A stretch of DNA of 64,000 nt from Gnetum montanum (Eukaryota; Streptophyta; Gnetopsida; Gnetales; Gnetaceae): positions 534,086-598,085 of the forward strand of contig MNCI01027502.1 in assembly GCA_015680685.1 (NCBI GenBank), given 5' to 3'. The notes beneath the pieces are model-generated. The model saw nothing but the letters and a program-made list of their open reading frames with translations. It was not told the origin of the DNA and ran no database searches. Positions 1-12,635 of the stretch are shown here, in pieces. A program made the translations under genes and the position numbers. Position 1 is the stretch's first letter; every line of letters begins with the position of its first letter.

Positions 1-224
1 TTATTGCATTAACTGACATTTTAGTGTTAAAGCTCTTAAGACATTTTTCTAAAAGCTCTTTGCTAGTAGAAAAAGAAAAAATAGATACCTTTAGTCATAG
101 TAATTTGGGCAATTGGTAAGTATATCTATTTGTATTTTTTAAAAATTCATTTTAACTTTTGTAAAGAGTAGCAGTCATATCTCATTTTCTAATTTTTACC
201 ATTAATATTTACAGAGTCATAAGG
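1..224. other. AT-rich flank of the hAT gene
   Basis: No coding signal or recognisable motif. It lies directly upstream of the hAT transposase start and may hold its promoter or terminal inverted repeat, but I could not pick out either. Confidence 0.4.
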
Positions 225-2995
225 ATGAGCTCTATTCAAGACATAAATACCAATGAGGATAAAATAGATAGTACTCTATTGGAGGAAAATGCATCGCAAG
301 AAGAAAATGTCTTAGATTGTAATGTGGAAATTTTGAAACCATTTGCAAAAGGTAGATTTATTTTGAAATCTGCATTAAAACAATTCGTAACACAATTAGG
401 CACTTGTAGGAGTGGAGGAGGTAGAAGCAAAAGATGGAAGTGTCATGTATGTAGCCATGAATTCACTACAAGTGGTACACGAATACATCATCATTTCTTT
501 TAGACATTAGAAAATAAAATAGGAACATGTGTTATTGCATGTAAATTTCCATATCCTAATATTCAAAAAGCTATGTATGACTACTTTTAAGTAAATATTA
601 TGATAAAGAGTATTACTGTAAGTATTCTAACAGATGAAAGCAAGAACAAGACAAATGATGTTGTACAACCAACAAAAAGAAAAGTGCTTAAACAAACAAA
701 AATAAAAGTTGATATCAGTATTGCAAAAATGTTCTATGAAAATGAATTACCATTCAAACTTGCACAAACTCCTTCATTCAAAGAAGTAATTCGTTGTGCC
801 ATTGAAGCAAGTAATTTTTTTAAATTTTAGAATATCACTTTTTATTTAAAATTATTAGTAAAACTAATATTTTTATATGGCAGTTCCATCTTATATCCCT
901 CCAACTGAAGATAAAATTCGAAATGATCTTCTTGTTCAGAGGTATGAACTTGGCATGAAAAAGTTGAAGGAATGGAAGAAATTTTGGCAGTAAAGTGGTT
1001 GTTCTATTATAATGGATGGATGGACTGATATTCGTCAACGTCCATTAATTAATATTATAATTAGTTGTCAACTTGGACCATTTTTTCTTAATGCTACATA
1101 CTACTCTAATCATATAAAAGATGCTAATTTTCAAGCCAAATTATTAGAGACAGCAATTGCAACTATTGGTTTAAGCAACATTATTCAAATTATAACAGAT
1201 TCAGCTCCTATTTGTAGACATGCAAGAAAAATGATAGAAATGATTCATCTAAATATATTTTGGACTCCTTGTTGTGTTCATTCCCTAAATAATACACTTC
1301 GTGATATTGGTAAAATTGATTGGATGAAAAAGCTTATTAAAGATGCAAGAGATATACAAATTTTCATTTACAATCATCATTATTCAAATTCCTTGTTCAA
1401 GAAATGTAGCAAAAATAAGACTTTCAAAAATCCTATAGAAACAAGATAATAGAATACAAAAATCTATATTGCGTGTTTTTAAAAAATTTGATTTATTAAT
1501 GCTAAACTAATTATAAATTTTGTGAAATAGGTATGCTTCATATTTCATAATGTTGGAGAGAATGCAAGAGATACAAGAATCATTACAAACAATTGTTATA
1601 ACTAGTAAATGGAAGAACTAGGAGGAAGCTAACACAACTATGGGAAAGAGTGTTAGAGAAAAGATTTTATAAGATGAGTGGTGGAAAAAAATGAAGTCGG
1701 AAATAATTTATTTGAAATATAATTCTTTATTTTTTATTGTTTGCATCTTTATATCTTATTAAAAATAAGTATTTGTTATATTGTAGGAGGATTGTTAGCA
1801 TGCTGCAATCTATTGTTGATTTTATTCGTTATGTTGATACAAATATACCTACATTAGGAGAATTTTATGTAATTTATGAAAATATGTTAATAGAAATTAA
1901 AAAAACCATTATAGAAATAGATAGCTCTCTTGATTTTTATAATGCTAAGTTACTTCCATTGATTCTAAAAAGATGGAATGCTACAAATACCCCATTGCAT
2001 ATTGCTACATATGCATTAAATATTAAGTGGTATTCTTCAAAACATAGAGATAAAAATCCAACAAAGCCTTGTGATGATTTTGATGTAAAAACAAGTTTTT
2101 TAGAATATGTTAAACGATTATATTCACCTTGTGAGGCTAGCTTAATTAGAAAAGAATGGCTTCAATTTACTAAAGGACATACAAAAGCATTTAAATGTGA
2201 AGATGCTATACTTGATATGGATGGAATAGCTCAAGAAGATCCAGCTGGATGGTGGAGTTTGCATGGTGGAGATACTCCTAGACTTCAAACTTTAGCAATG
2301 AAGCTTTTTTCTTAGATAATACAATTAGTTTTTTATTAAACATATAACAAATATTAATACGTATTAATTTCCTTAATTAATTTATGAAATGTGATGTTTG
2401 AAAACTTGAAATAGTGATGTTTTATATATCATTATGCATTCTCTAAACACCATGATTAGTAGGCTATTAGGTTGAAGCTTCAAATGAGTTTGTTTATTGA
2501 TGAAGTTTTTAATAATTTATAAAATGAATTTTTTAACAATGCAAAAATTTATTCTTGTTTTTATCATTTATGTAAGTTGCATCTTCTTCTTCTGCTGAAA
2601 GAAATTGGTCAACATATTCTTTCATTCATCGGATCAAAAGAAATAGTCTAACTCCAAAAAGAGCTGAAAAATTAGTATCTGTTCATAGCATGATTAGATT
2701 GGAAGAAAGAAAAGAAATAAAATATAAGCAATCACCTACTCTTGATTGGGATGTTAATCCAAAAGATGATGATGTTCCAATAGTTGATGATAGAGAAAGT
2801 TATTCTACTGGCTTAGTTGATGTTCCTAGAGCAATAAATCTTAATATTGATGATTCAATCTTTGATGAAGATGATTACCATGCAAATGATATTAATGACA
2901 TAGAACAAAATGAAGCAGGTTTTACAAATTTACTCTTTAGAGCAAGGAGAAAATATAGGCTAAAATTAAAATTTGAACAATGTGACAACTTCTAA
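225..2995 (+). pseudogene. hAT-superfamily transposase, decayed
   Basis: DNA-transposon transposase of the hAT superfamily. Homology runs in order: an N-terminal BED-type zinc finger (225-503, WKCHVC then a His cluster), a middle domain of the DUF659/RNase H-like type (884-1449, with MDGWTD, a TDSAP motif and FWTPCCVH), a further segment from 1531 (RYASYFIMLERMQ), another from 1787 to 2315 (RWNATNTPLH, then WWSLHGGDTP), and the C-terminal dimerisation region from 2577 to 2995 (SSSSAERNWSTYSF). Breaks between blocks look like introns: GTAATT near 808 to CAG at 881-883, and acceptor-like AG at 1529-1530 and 1785-1786. In-frame stops at 501, 588 and 991 interrupt otherwise conserved sequence, so this copy is inactive. 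ATG 225 was chosen because the BED frame starts there. Terminal repeats and TSD were not identified. Confidence 0.85.
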
Positions 2996-3051
2996 ACTTT
3001 GGCTAGAAACTCTTTTGTGATTTAAAAAGAGATAGATAATTTTGTAACATT

Positions 3052-3054
<3 letters not shown>

Positions 3055-3098
<44 letters not shown>
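3055..3098. repeat. (AT)n microsatellite
   Basis: Uninterrupted AT dinucleotide run of about 43 bp just downstream of the hAT pseudogene. Confidence 0.97.
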
Positions 3099-3099
<1 letters not shown>

Positions 3100-3100
<1 letters not shown>

Positions 3101-3874
3101 ATTGGATTCTAATTCCCATGCCCATATGAGTAATACCATTTGANGTCAATACTTAATGCTTCATTGCAATCTTTTATGCACTTTTTAAGCATTAACAATA
3201 TTTTGAATTTACATTGTACTTGTTCTATATTCTACAATGTTTTTTATGATATATGAGATTTAATTTTTTTAAAAAAACTAATATATTTAAATTTTCGCTA
3301 CGAACCCGTCCCCACTTTTTCTTGAGGCACACGTACCCAAACACGTTAGAATCACGAATCATGGATTCCTCTCGCTTCCATGAATCGGATTCTTTTGATG
3401 CATAGATCATGCACCATTTCGCAGAGGGAAGGAGGCCATATACGGTGCATTTCTTCTGTCCACACTTCATTAGTTTTGCATGCCTCTGTGGAATATAATT
3501 GGCTAGGATTTTGGATAGTTTGAGTTTCTTAAAATCAACTTGAATTCCAGGTCATACAAAAATACATCTCCCCATCCCACATTCAGCATAGCCACCGTCC
3601 CACATGTAACATAACCACCACCGCTACCATCAAAACATCCCCTGTTACATTGTTTATTTAAATGCATTATGGATGCCCATAATGAAATTTATATTTAGTG
3701 TATGGATTCCATAACGAAATTACACTCATTTAAATGCATTATGGATGCCATAACAAAATTGATCAGTTCTATGTCGAACACTTGCACTGATGGATTATTC
3801 CTAACAGCATTAAACAAGAACACAGATTAGACATGAGACTGACAAAGTGGTGAACTATTTTACGGTTATGCGGG
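3100..3874. other. Unassigned intergenic DNA
   Basis: No recognisable gene. A single N sits at 3144. A short duplication (AAATGCATTATGGATGCC) occurs near 3660 and 3731, about 70 bp apart. The open frame on the minus strand at 3225-3470 matches nothing I know. Confidence 0.4.
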
Positions 3875-4300
3875 AGTTCTGTCTGCTCAGTCAAAGGAAA
3901 TAAGGATGCTGCAGAAAATCTTGCTATTCTTGAACAAGGATCTCACAGTTATACACTTTTCTGTATCCTCACTCTCACAAACTGCAAATCTTGTATTTGC
4001 TTTGGTAGTTCTGTTTGCTCAGTAAAATCAAGCTCGCAAAGAAAATGAGGATGCAGCAGAAAATCTTGCTATTCTGGAACAAGGATCCCACAGTTGTACA
4101 CTTTTCTGTATCGTTGCTTTCAGAGAGTGAAAACGAAGATCTTGTCTTTGTAGGCTTTGGTATTGGAAATACTGTCGTGTTAGCCCGATGAAAGTTCTGT
4201 CTGCTCTGCAAAATCAACCTTGCAAAAGAAATACGAAAGCTGCAAAAAATGTTCCTGTTGCAAAACAAGGATCCCTCAGCAAATCTTCCCGTCAACAAAG
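3875..4300. repeat. Degenerate tandem repeat, three copies
   Basis: Three diverged copies of a unit starting GTTCTGTCTGCTC and containing GCAGAAAATCTTGCTATTCT and ACAAGGATC begin near 3875, 4008 and 4193, so units are about 133 and 185 bp. The second copy carries extra sequence. The long minus-strand open frame here (3975-4385) simply follows the repeat and has no recognised domain. Confidence 0.75.
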
Positions 4301-4403
4301 GCTCTGATCTTATTATGGTTACATTGATCTTGCCTCTACTACCACCTTCATCGCGTTTACTGTTACAGATGTTTGATCTACTCAATCATTAAGCCAGAAT
4401 TCC

Positions 4404-4512
4404 ATTGCTGCGGCTTGGCCTTCCTTCTTCTTCCTGTAACTCCATTCATTGTTGTAGCTTGACCTTCCTTCTTCCTGTAACTCCATTCATTGTTGTAGCT
4501 TGACCTTCTTTT
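4404..4512. repeat. Minisatellite of about 42 bp, 2.5 copies
   Basis: The block CTGTAACTCCATTCATTG followed by TTGTAGCTTGACCTTC is repeated head to tail, with a diverged first partial copy (CCATTGCTGCGGCTTGGCC). Confidence 0.85.
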
Positions 4513-4959
4513 TCTTGCATGCAAGTTGTGATTTTTGACTACAGTGACCTGCACGGATTTGAAGCTTCTGAGAAAGGGAACATGACAATGTAGAGCTTGC
4601 ATGATAAAGGCCAATGCAGAAATGAAAGTACCCCCTCATCCAAAAGAAAAAAACTAAAGAGCCAAGTTAAAGCTGCCACAGTTGGAGGGTGGATTGAAGC
4701 GCTTCCCTGGCTCTCTCTCTCTCCACAAAATGATAGACTGTCATTTTTCTTCTATTTTCATTGCCTACCCTACTGTGACTCCAAAATAATGGTTGGTGGC
4801 TACGTACAAAGTGATTCACTTTGTTGTTATCGTTGCTGCTAACACCACCAACAAGGACTAAGGCCACTACCTCTCTGCTTCAATAGCAGCAAAGGAATTT
4901 TCATTTACATTTACAAAAATCGTTCATCTGTGTAAACACACAGGTGTATGTGTCTTTGT

Positions 4960-5058
4960 AAACACAAAAATGTGTTAGCAAGCAAGAATTTGTACGTTTA
5001 ATATATCCAAACACAAAAATGTGTTAGCAAGCAAGAATTTGTCCGTTTAATATATCCA
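4960..5058. repeat. 49-bp direct tandem duplication
   Basis: Two head-to-tail copies starting AAACACAAAAATGTGTTAGC at 4960 and 5009. They differ at one visible base (GTACG versus GTCCG), so the duplication is recent compared with the surroundings. Confidence 0.93.
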
Positions 5059-5059
5059 A

Positions 5060-7228
5060 AGCATCTTAGTCAATCTAAATAAAATTTCAGTGTGGTCACA
5101 CATTGTAAATGGGCATTACATCTGCTATATCCACAAGGGTCAAGGTTGAGAAGATATGTCATAAGATTTGATTAAGTAAAACTAGTTCCTTTCATAGACA
5201 CTTGAGGTTACATTTAGCCAACAAGACTCAAGGTCAATGCTTTTTTGAATTCATAATAGTAAATAATCTAACTATGCTTGAAAACAATTTAGAGTCTTTC
5301 ATTATAAATAAACTTTTTTTTATAGATATAATCTGTTTAATTAAGCTCTATTTCAATAATTTAGTAATGGTTGGAAAAAGTACAATTGCCAAATTAAGTA
5401 ATGATATGATAAAAAGCTACTCCATTAATATTGTGAATAACATGTTATTGTGAATGACTTGCTTAAGTGTCTTACATGCTATCATTGGGTATTCTACAAA
5501 AATTTGATCTTACATTGATAGAAGAAAAGTTTGTAAGAATATCTATTAAAACCATTAATTAGACATTGATGTATAAGATGAAGCACAAGTCTTAGAGCCA
5601 AAAATTTCAAGAATCTATATATATTGTGGAAGTAACTTTGGCAAGAATAGTAGTTTTCAAAATATTACTAGGTAAGTTGGATTAGAGATGGTAATGGTAG
5701 TTATTTCTAGTTTTTAAAGTATCTATGAAAAAAATTATATATTTTTGTTACTTTGGTTATTTATTCATGTAGGTTGCAAAAAAGATAAATTTAATTAATG
5801 AAGGAGGTAGCATTAGATGTATGGATGTAGTAGTTAAAATTGAATTTTACCAATAGAGGAAATAAACATACAAATCAACTATATTAGTCCCATTAACAAA
5901 ATCATTTAGTAAAAATCAACAATACTTGGTAATAGTTTCACAAACAAAATTGTTTATTTTCTAATTAGTGATGGTATTGGGTAAGAATATGGCCTTTAAT
6001 ATTTTTAGTTATTTTTCTAACAAACTCATTTAGTTATATTTCAAAAAATGTTTAATTAGTATTTGTATCTTCAATAGCAAAGTGACATTAAAGTTGCTAG
6101 TGTTTGAACAAGTAATATTCTTGTATTAGTTATTGTTTGATGCTATAGTGTAATTATGGACATATGATTTATAATTCATATGTTTTCTTATAATTTGTAC
6201 TTCACATAGATCATTCGTAAAATAATTGGTAACATTCAAATTATTAATAATATGTATGAAAGGAAGGCATTAACAATAAATTAGTTAGATCCTTTCATTT
6301 CTTTACTAGGTATTTATTTTTTATGTTATTTTAGTATCATATAATATTTATTATCTTATAGTATAATTTGAATTATATTATTTAATGATTACTAGATGGT
6401 TTTAGAACCATGGAAGAAGTTATGAAAATTGCTAGTTGGAGACAATTTGAAATCCATAACAAGTCAATATGTTATATGGTTTTATTATATTACACATAGC
6501 CTCTAATCATTAATGCTAAACTTGGTTAATAATTTTTGCTTATATATGCTTATATGGGATTGTTAAATGTTGAAGGATATTACATTCTTTTTTTAACATT
6601 TTTAAAATTGTGTAGTAAATGACAATTTTATTAGTAATCAGGATCATGATATGATCATGATATGTTGTTATAGAGTCTTGTATAAAAATTTTACTATATA
6701 ACCTTCAATTGTAAAAATATTACATACAATTACCATATTTTTTATTAATTTTTTTTCTAAATTTATGTTCTTCTTATAAGCAATGTATTTAATAATATTT
6801 TTTCATGATTCAAAAGGAAAAGAACTTGAAGCAACATTTTTGGCTAAAAAAACTATAAAAAATGAAAATGATGATGCTTAATTAACTCTTCAATTAATAT
6901 TATCTATGTCCATAGGAAGCTATGAAAGTATTATCAATGAAGTAATATAAAGTAAATAATTAGAATTTAGAAAAACTCCATGTTTTCTATGATTTTTTAT
7001 TTTAAATAAAAAAAAATTTAATGCAAAAAATAGATTTATCTAATTCACTTATCAATAAGGAAACTATATATTCATCTATGATTCTCCTAATATATCATGG
7101 TGTACATTTAGTCATTTTACTTTAAGTTCAAATACATCTTCATTAAAGACAACAAGAAGTATATTTCTAATAATAAAGATTTTTTAATAATCCTAAAAAA
7201 TATTTAATTAGCTTAGATATATATTTAT
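5060..7228. other. AT-rich DNA without recognised content
   Basis: Open frames are short and match nothing I recognise, including the 83-codon frame at 5202-5453. A short tandem of ATCATGATATG is present near 6645-6665. It may be old, unrecognisable transposon DNA. Confidence 0.4.
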
Positions 7229-7673
7229 TATATATATCTATAATTTCGCTAAGAGGATATTTTCCCTCTTCAAACAATCAAGTCTTACTATCAAATATTA
7301 TTGAATCATGGATAAGGAACAAGATTTCAATAAACTAATTTTATACGATCTATCAACAAGAAACAAGATTTTTGACTTGAATTTTTCTAGATCTTTTCTC
7401 AAGGAAGAAGATTTGGGCATTCTAACATATCATGTTATCCCTCCCTGCCAAATTTTAAACACTTGAGAAGCATTAAAAAGAAAAAGAAAAAATTCAGCTA
7501 GAAGGGAGAATATGACATGTTAGAAAGCACAAATCTTCTTCCTTGAGAAAAGATCTAGAAAAATTCAAGTCAAAAATCTTGCTTCTCGTCCATGACTTAA
7601 GAATATTTGATGGTTAGAGTTGATTATTTGAAGAGGGAAAAGATCCTCTTAGCCAAATTATAGATATATATAC
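7229..7673. mobile_element. Foldback/MITE-like element with long inverted arms
   Basis: Two arms form a long inverted repeat: left 7229-7443, right 7504-7673, with a loop of about 60 bp. The segments 7369-7415 and 7530-7576 are perfect reverse complements over 47 nt. The outer ends also match (TATATATCTATAATTT against its complement at 7655-7673). The left arm has an extra block of about 36 bp (7325-7365) ending in a short repeat of ACAAGATTT. No coding capacity. Flanks are TA-rich, so a TSD cannot be called safely. A transcript would fold into a hairpin. Confidence 0.8.
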
Positions 7674-7959
7674 TAACTATATATTTAAGCTTGCCAACCA
7701 TAGTAGGAAAAACTTTAATTAGAAAATTCATATTATTATGCATCATACTTTGTTATTAATGGGAATGTTCCCCATACAAATCAACTATGTAAATTTAGAA
7801 ATATTTTGAACATAAAATTTCTCAATGCTAACATAATAATTTATGATAATGTAGAGTTCTATGATACAACAAAGACTTGATAACTATTCAAATATCAATG
7901 AAAAAAAAACATGTAACATGAAGATAATGAAAATAGTTTCCATTTGATCTAATGTTCTA

Positions 7960-10900
7960 CTCTTCAGCAAGTCTTCTTTGAAGGTTTGAAGCCTCTCAAA
8001 TCTTATAATATCTTTCCTTAGAAATCAAAGGAAATATCTTTAAACAATCAAACCATTTTACTCTTGAAAGTGCCATAAATGTAAGACTTATATTTCTTTG
8101 TTTTCTATATCAACACTTACCCTTTCAAGGGCCATTCCCTATGATTTTTGTATAGTCAAAGCTAATGCCAATCTCAAAGGTAACTAACAAAATCCTCCAT
8201 GAATAATTGGAAGAGTAGGTGCCTTCTACAGATGTCATTAATTATAAGAAATTCTAATGTACAAGTCAAACTTAACAATGAAATATGATGGTAGCTCTAG
8301 TGGTTTATACTAAGGACTATAAACTATACTTTTAACAACTCCCAAAGCACCAATAACCAACCCTAATTCCAAGTATAAATTAATTATTAGTGTAACCCTT
8401 GCATCCTCACAAATAAGAATCATTTGATCTAATTCTTCTTTATCATCATCTCAAAATCCAATGCCATTTTCATTTCTATCAACCAAACATCAAGCAATTG
8501 GTCTTTGTTGTTTTAGTAAGATTTTTTCATTATGCATAAAAACATTATCCTTCCTATTAAACAAATGCATTGGGTCCTCAAATCCATCTTGGACATTCCT
8601 ATCAAACAAATGCATTAAGTCCTCAAATCTATCTTGGACATTAGATGTTGATGGAATATCCATCCTAGATGAAATAAAATCAAAATTATCATCAAGTATT
8701 TTTTTTCTCTCTCTCTCCGAAATATTCATTAAAACCTCTTTAAATCTTTGTTGTTGTGAATCATCTCTCCTTTTTCTATATACTATATCCAATGTTGCAA
8801 ATGTAGTAAATGTTGATCATAGATTTTTCATACAAATCTAATTAGATAAATATGGTATAACATCCTTTATAGGAGGAGGTTGTGCAAGATCTCCAATCAA
8901 TATAACACATCTACCTTCAAAATAATAATTTTTATGACTTGAAAAAATATTTTTCAACTATCTATCAATATTTTAGAGCAACTTATGTCCTGTAGAAATT
9001 ATTTCATCAATTATGATGTATTTGATATATTTATATTATTTTGCAATGATCCCAATGCAAATGCAACAAGAGGCATATACTCTCCTATTCTAAGTTTTAA
9101 TGTAGAATGTATAGTTGTTACATTAATATTGTATGTTGTAGCACCAATAGGATCAAGTACTAATAAGCTATTATTACCTAAGAAGCAACTCTAAGAGAAT
9201 TCTTTACAAATTGCATTAATTAGGTATGATTTTCCTATTCCTGTTGTTCCTTGAATTATCATTAGTAGTAAATCAATATTACCATATTCAAACTAGTGAT
9301 TTAAGTAGGTAGTGATAATTTCATAACATTTTCTTTGTTCAACACCAAGGAAAGATATGTCCACTATATTACAATCATTTTCCAAATGTGTTATTATTCC
9401 ATTTGATCTATGATCGTGAATGAAAGATGTAGTAATCTTTGTAATATCTTCTCTACAGTAGGAACTTGACCAATCATGTTCTCTATCTAGATCTCTTAAT
9501 CCAAGCATCATAAGTTCACTTTTTTGAAAGTTAGTAGATAATAGCAAATGTCAATTTAGTATCTCAAAGTCATAGTCTACATCATTCTATGCTAGAGGAA
9601 GTATATCTTCATACTAGTCTTCCTCTACATTAGCACATTAAAATTCTTCATCAAGGTTTTCTTCATACACCTCATAAATGTGTCAAATAGTTAACCACTT
9701 CTATTCAATTTCTTCATCAATTCTATTGAGATCAATTCTAACATCTCTAAAAGGATAATGCAATAATAATTGATACCAATAGTAATCTATCCATATTTTC
9801 TCACCTATTCTTGATGGAACTAAAAAATGTGAATAAGTTTTAATCACCACAAGTATTTTCCACGTGTTTCATAATTCTTTATAGTATCTTCTAGAATTAA
9901 GCAAGAATATATCTTTCAAATGTATAGGTCTTATTTGATACACTAATAAGCAATATATACATTTCAACTTCCTCATCCTTGTTATTTCTTGGAAGGTCCT
10001 TCTATATACCTCTCTAGAAACATTCAATTTTCTCACATTTTTTACTACATTTATCTAACAAAAGCTCATACAATAGATGATAGACCTCCATGGCTCCAAT
10101 ATCCCTATTAATTGTGGCATCTATCATAAGTATTTGTATGCATTTACTACATTTTCATCTGATTCTCATATGTTCACAATATAAAGTAACATATCTAGAA
10201 ATGATTTTGATTTCTTTTTATATTTTGGTGCATATTTAGCAATGTACTTAACAATGACATATTTATCAAGAACAAGTTAAAATTTTGTGTTGGCCCTCCA
10301 TGTTTGCAAGACCATTCTATTATAAACATTTACTCTGTCATCATTTCTTTGTGGTTCATATTTTATATCATTATTATTATTTGAATCTTTAAAAAGTTCA
10401 AAATGTAATCACAACATCTATGAAGCATTGTACTTGAGAACCATGGTAGTTCAAGCAATGTAACCATATATGAAAAGTAAAAAACTTAAATGCAAAAGAA
10501 AAAACATGATATGATGAAAAAAAATAAGAAAAGAATTGTAATATAGTAAGTACCTACAAAACTCAACTCCATTCCATCTCTGCAAGCATGCTTCTCTTTT
10601 GCACATTGTATGCCATTCAAAAACATTTAATATTCCATCATAATCAATGTCTAAATCCATATATCAAAGTTGGATAAAATCAATCAAACATAGATGCCTT
10701 AGGATGTTGTATCTTTAAAACTATAAAAGAAAATTGATAAAGATATAAGAATGTTGGAGATTCTTGCAATATTATACTTTAACACTTAATTAATTAAATA
10801 TTATAAAGTCATAATTAATAGTTGCATGTTAAAAATTACATCATTGTGTCTACCATCTTTTGTATATCTAGAATTCTAAGCATTTGTTAAAAAATCCAAT

Positions 10901-11680
10901 TTTTTTTTTTTTTTTTACTTCTTTTGGATTATTCTAATGAAGGTTATCTATATTTGGATCTTTTTTAATTCAAAGAAAACCATAGACATGTGATGACCCA
11001 TGATTCTACCATTTATATCTAGTCTAATAGGCAACCGCCTATAATTTTGATAATAATACCATCTCTCTAAATGCTTGATGTTGAAGATGCATGAATTCAA
11101 CAACTATATGTAGATATTCTATAATACTATTCATTCACCAATGCTTTGCTTTAGAAGAATTTTGTGGAGGCTCTACAAGCATCAACTTATGAAGCTTTTG
11201 CCCATACAAATCAACTATATTTAAAGTGAAAAATACTATCAAAGTACCTAAATTATTCACCAAATCAAATAGTTGAGCTTTACATTTTTTCTATTATGAA
11301 GGGGTTCCTCGTATACTAGTACCAAACATGATCAATTTATCAATAAAATTATCTTTAAAAAACATTATGTATTTTTTCTCATAACTTTTGTATAGTCAGA
11401 GGCACATCAATAATATTCTTTTTTGAAGAATATTATTGTTGATTTTAATGCACAATGTCTTATTATCATGTTGTAAAGATAAAATATATCTACATGATTG
11501 AATAAAGAATTAAGTAATATAGATTATTAAAACTAACATAAATTTAGTAATGAAAATCTAACACTTGTTGTACTTGAATTGTTTGTGAGGATCAAATCTA
11601 CCATCCTTATATCAAATTAGATTCTTTGCATATTCATGCATCTTGACATCCTTAGCTCTTCTTATAAGAAAGTGTAACAC
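7960..11680 (-). pseudogene. Helitron Rep/helicase (RepHel), decayed and truncated
   Basis: Read on the minus strand, the region resembles the large protein of plant Helitrons, which combines a rolling-circle replication part with a PIF1-type helicase. From the N-terminal side: a Helitron_like_N-type segment at about 11680-10900 (HEYAKNLI, YKDGRFDPH, FFTLNIVDLYGQKL), a segment at about 10400-9900 (YNRMVLQTWRANTKF, KYIAKYAPKYK), then PIF1 helicase from about 9550: VEQRKCYEII, Walker A GTTGIGKS near 9230, a DEAD-box-like IIDE, GDLAQPPPIKD near 8880, and CEDARVTL near 8400. The homology continues to about 7965. Many stops and frameshifts are present. The catalytic HUH and double-Tyr motifs were not found, and the N-terminal side stops near 11680, about 110 bp before element E. 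Helitron ends were not located. Confidence 0.8.
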
Positions 11681-11796
11681 CCTCCTTCATACCCTTAGGA
11701 TGAAGAGCACTACGTGGGGTAAAAATGGATAACAAAGGTTGGTCATGGTAGAGTAATGAAATCTTTTCATTGTAGCATGGCAAAAGGAAGTATGGT
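11681..11796. other. Left flank of element E
   Basis: Short unassigned sequence ending in ATGGT at 11792-11796, the left TSD of element E. A TGTAACACCC string near 11690 resembles a common plant LTR start but has no partner, so I do not call it. Confidence 0.4.
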
Positions 11797-12635
11797 TGAT
11801 GAGTGGTGAGGTATCCCTACACTCAACCATATGACTACGAGCATACACGCACAATCTGGTCAAATTCCAAGGACTAAGTGCCTATGCGCCTTGTGGAACA
11901 AGAATGTTGATCAATCATTGTCTTCTGAAGCTTACTTGTATGTCACAATTGTATGGTTAAGTAAACTTGAGGCATATAATTTTTATACTTTTTATTTGTT
12001 TTTATGTCTTGCTACTAATAAGGGAGGAGAGAGATAACTAAGTGACTAATTTAATTTAACTACTGATTAACTAGGCTTTAATTAATGCTAACACCAATAT
12101 CCATTCTCACTTACCATACACATCTTGAACTAGTGCAACACTACTAGGATTACTAAGCACTAATCGTTATTGGGTTACCAAGTGTTACACACATGCTTGA
12201 AGTGATTGTACTGAGTGTACTTAGGAGATTTGAAGGGTGAGAGAGAGAGAGAGAGCATTAATTAACTAAGGAAAGCATTAAATAACTAAAAATAACATTA
12301 ATTAATCCATTTTGAATGTTGCAAGGTTTATCACAAAGTTTGTCTTTAGTGCCATACACAAGGTGTGCTCAGGTACACAATGCTTGAATAAAGATTCATT
12401 CACTTATGACTCCTACTAAGGGCACACAAAAATAATTCTAACTCTAAGAGTGAGAAAAGACAAGAGTTTGGGTAAGAGACTAAAATTAACTATGCAAACC
12501 AAGTGTGCCTGCCTCTTATTTATAGGCAATGAGGCAAGACGCAATATCAGGTATCTGACATCGCATGGCAAGCTCTGATATCGTGGACCCAATATCACAT
12601 ATTCGATATCGTAGCCCTGATATCGCAGTTCATCA
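11797..12635 (-). repeat. Element E 3' LTR
   Basis: On the plus strand it starts TGATGAGTGGTGAGG and ends CATCA, so both sense ends are TGATGA-like. The right-hand part, which is sense U3, has several GATATC palindromes (12540-12630) and a TATTTATAG (TATA box on the minus strand) near 12518. A GA microsatellite occurs at about 12238-12254. A G-run (GGGGGTA on the sense strand) lies immediately outside at 12636, as expected of the polypurine tract (PPT). Confidence 0.9.

Noticed and set aside
3975-4385. 136-codon minus-strand frame as a gene
   Set aside because: It follows a degenerate tandem repeat and encodes a repeated Phe/Ile/Leu-rich string with no known domain or conserved start.
5202-5453. 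83-codon plus-strand frame as a retrotransposon fragment
   Set aside because: No motif of gag, protease, RT or integrase can be aligned; composition is that of the AT-rich background.
11690-11796. TGTAACACCC near 11690 as the start of another LTR
   Set aside because: No partner or TSD found in the host segments 37518-37575 or 52890-54399.
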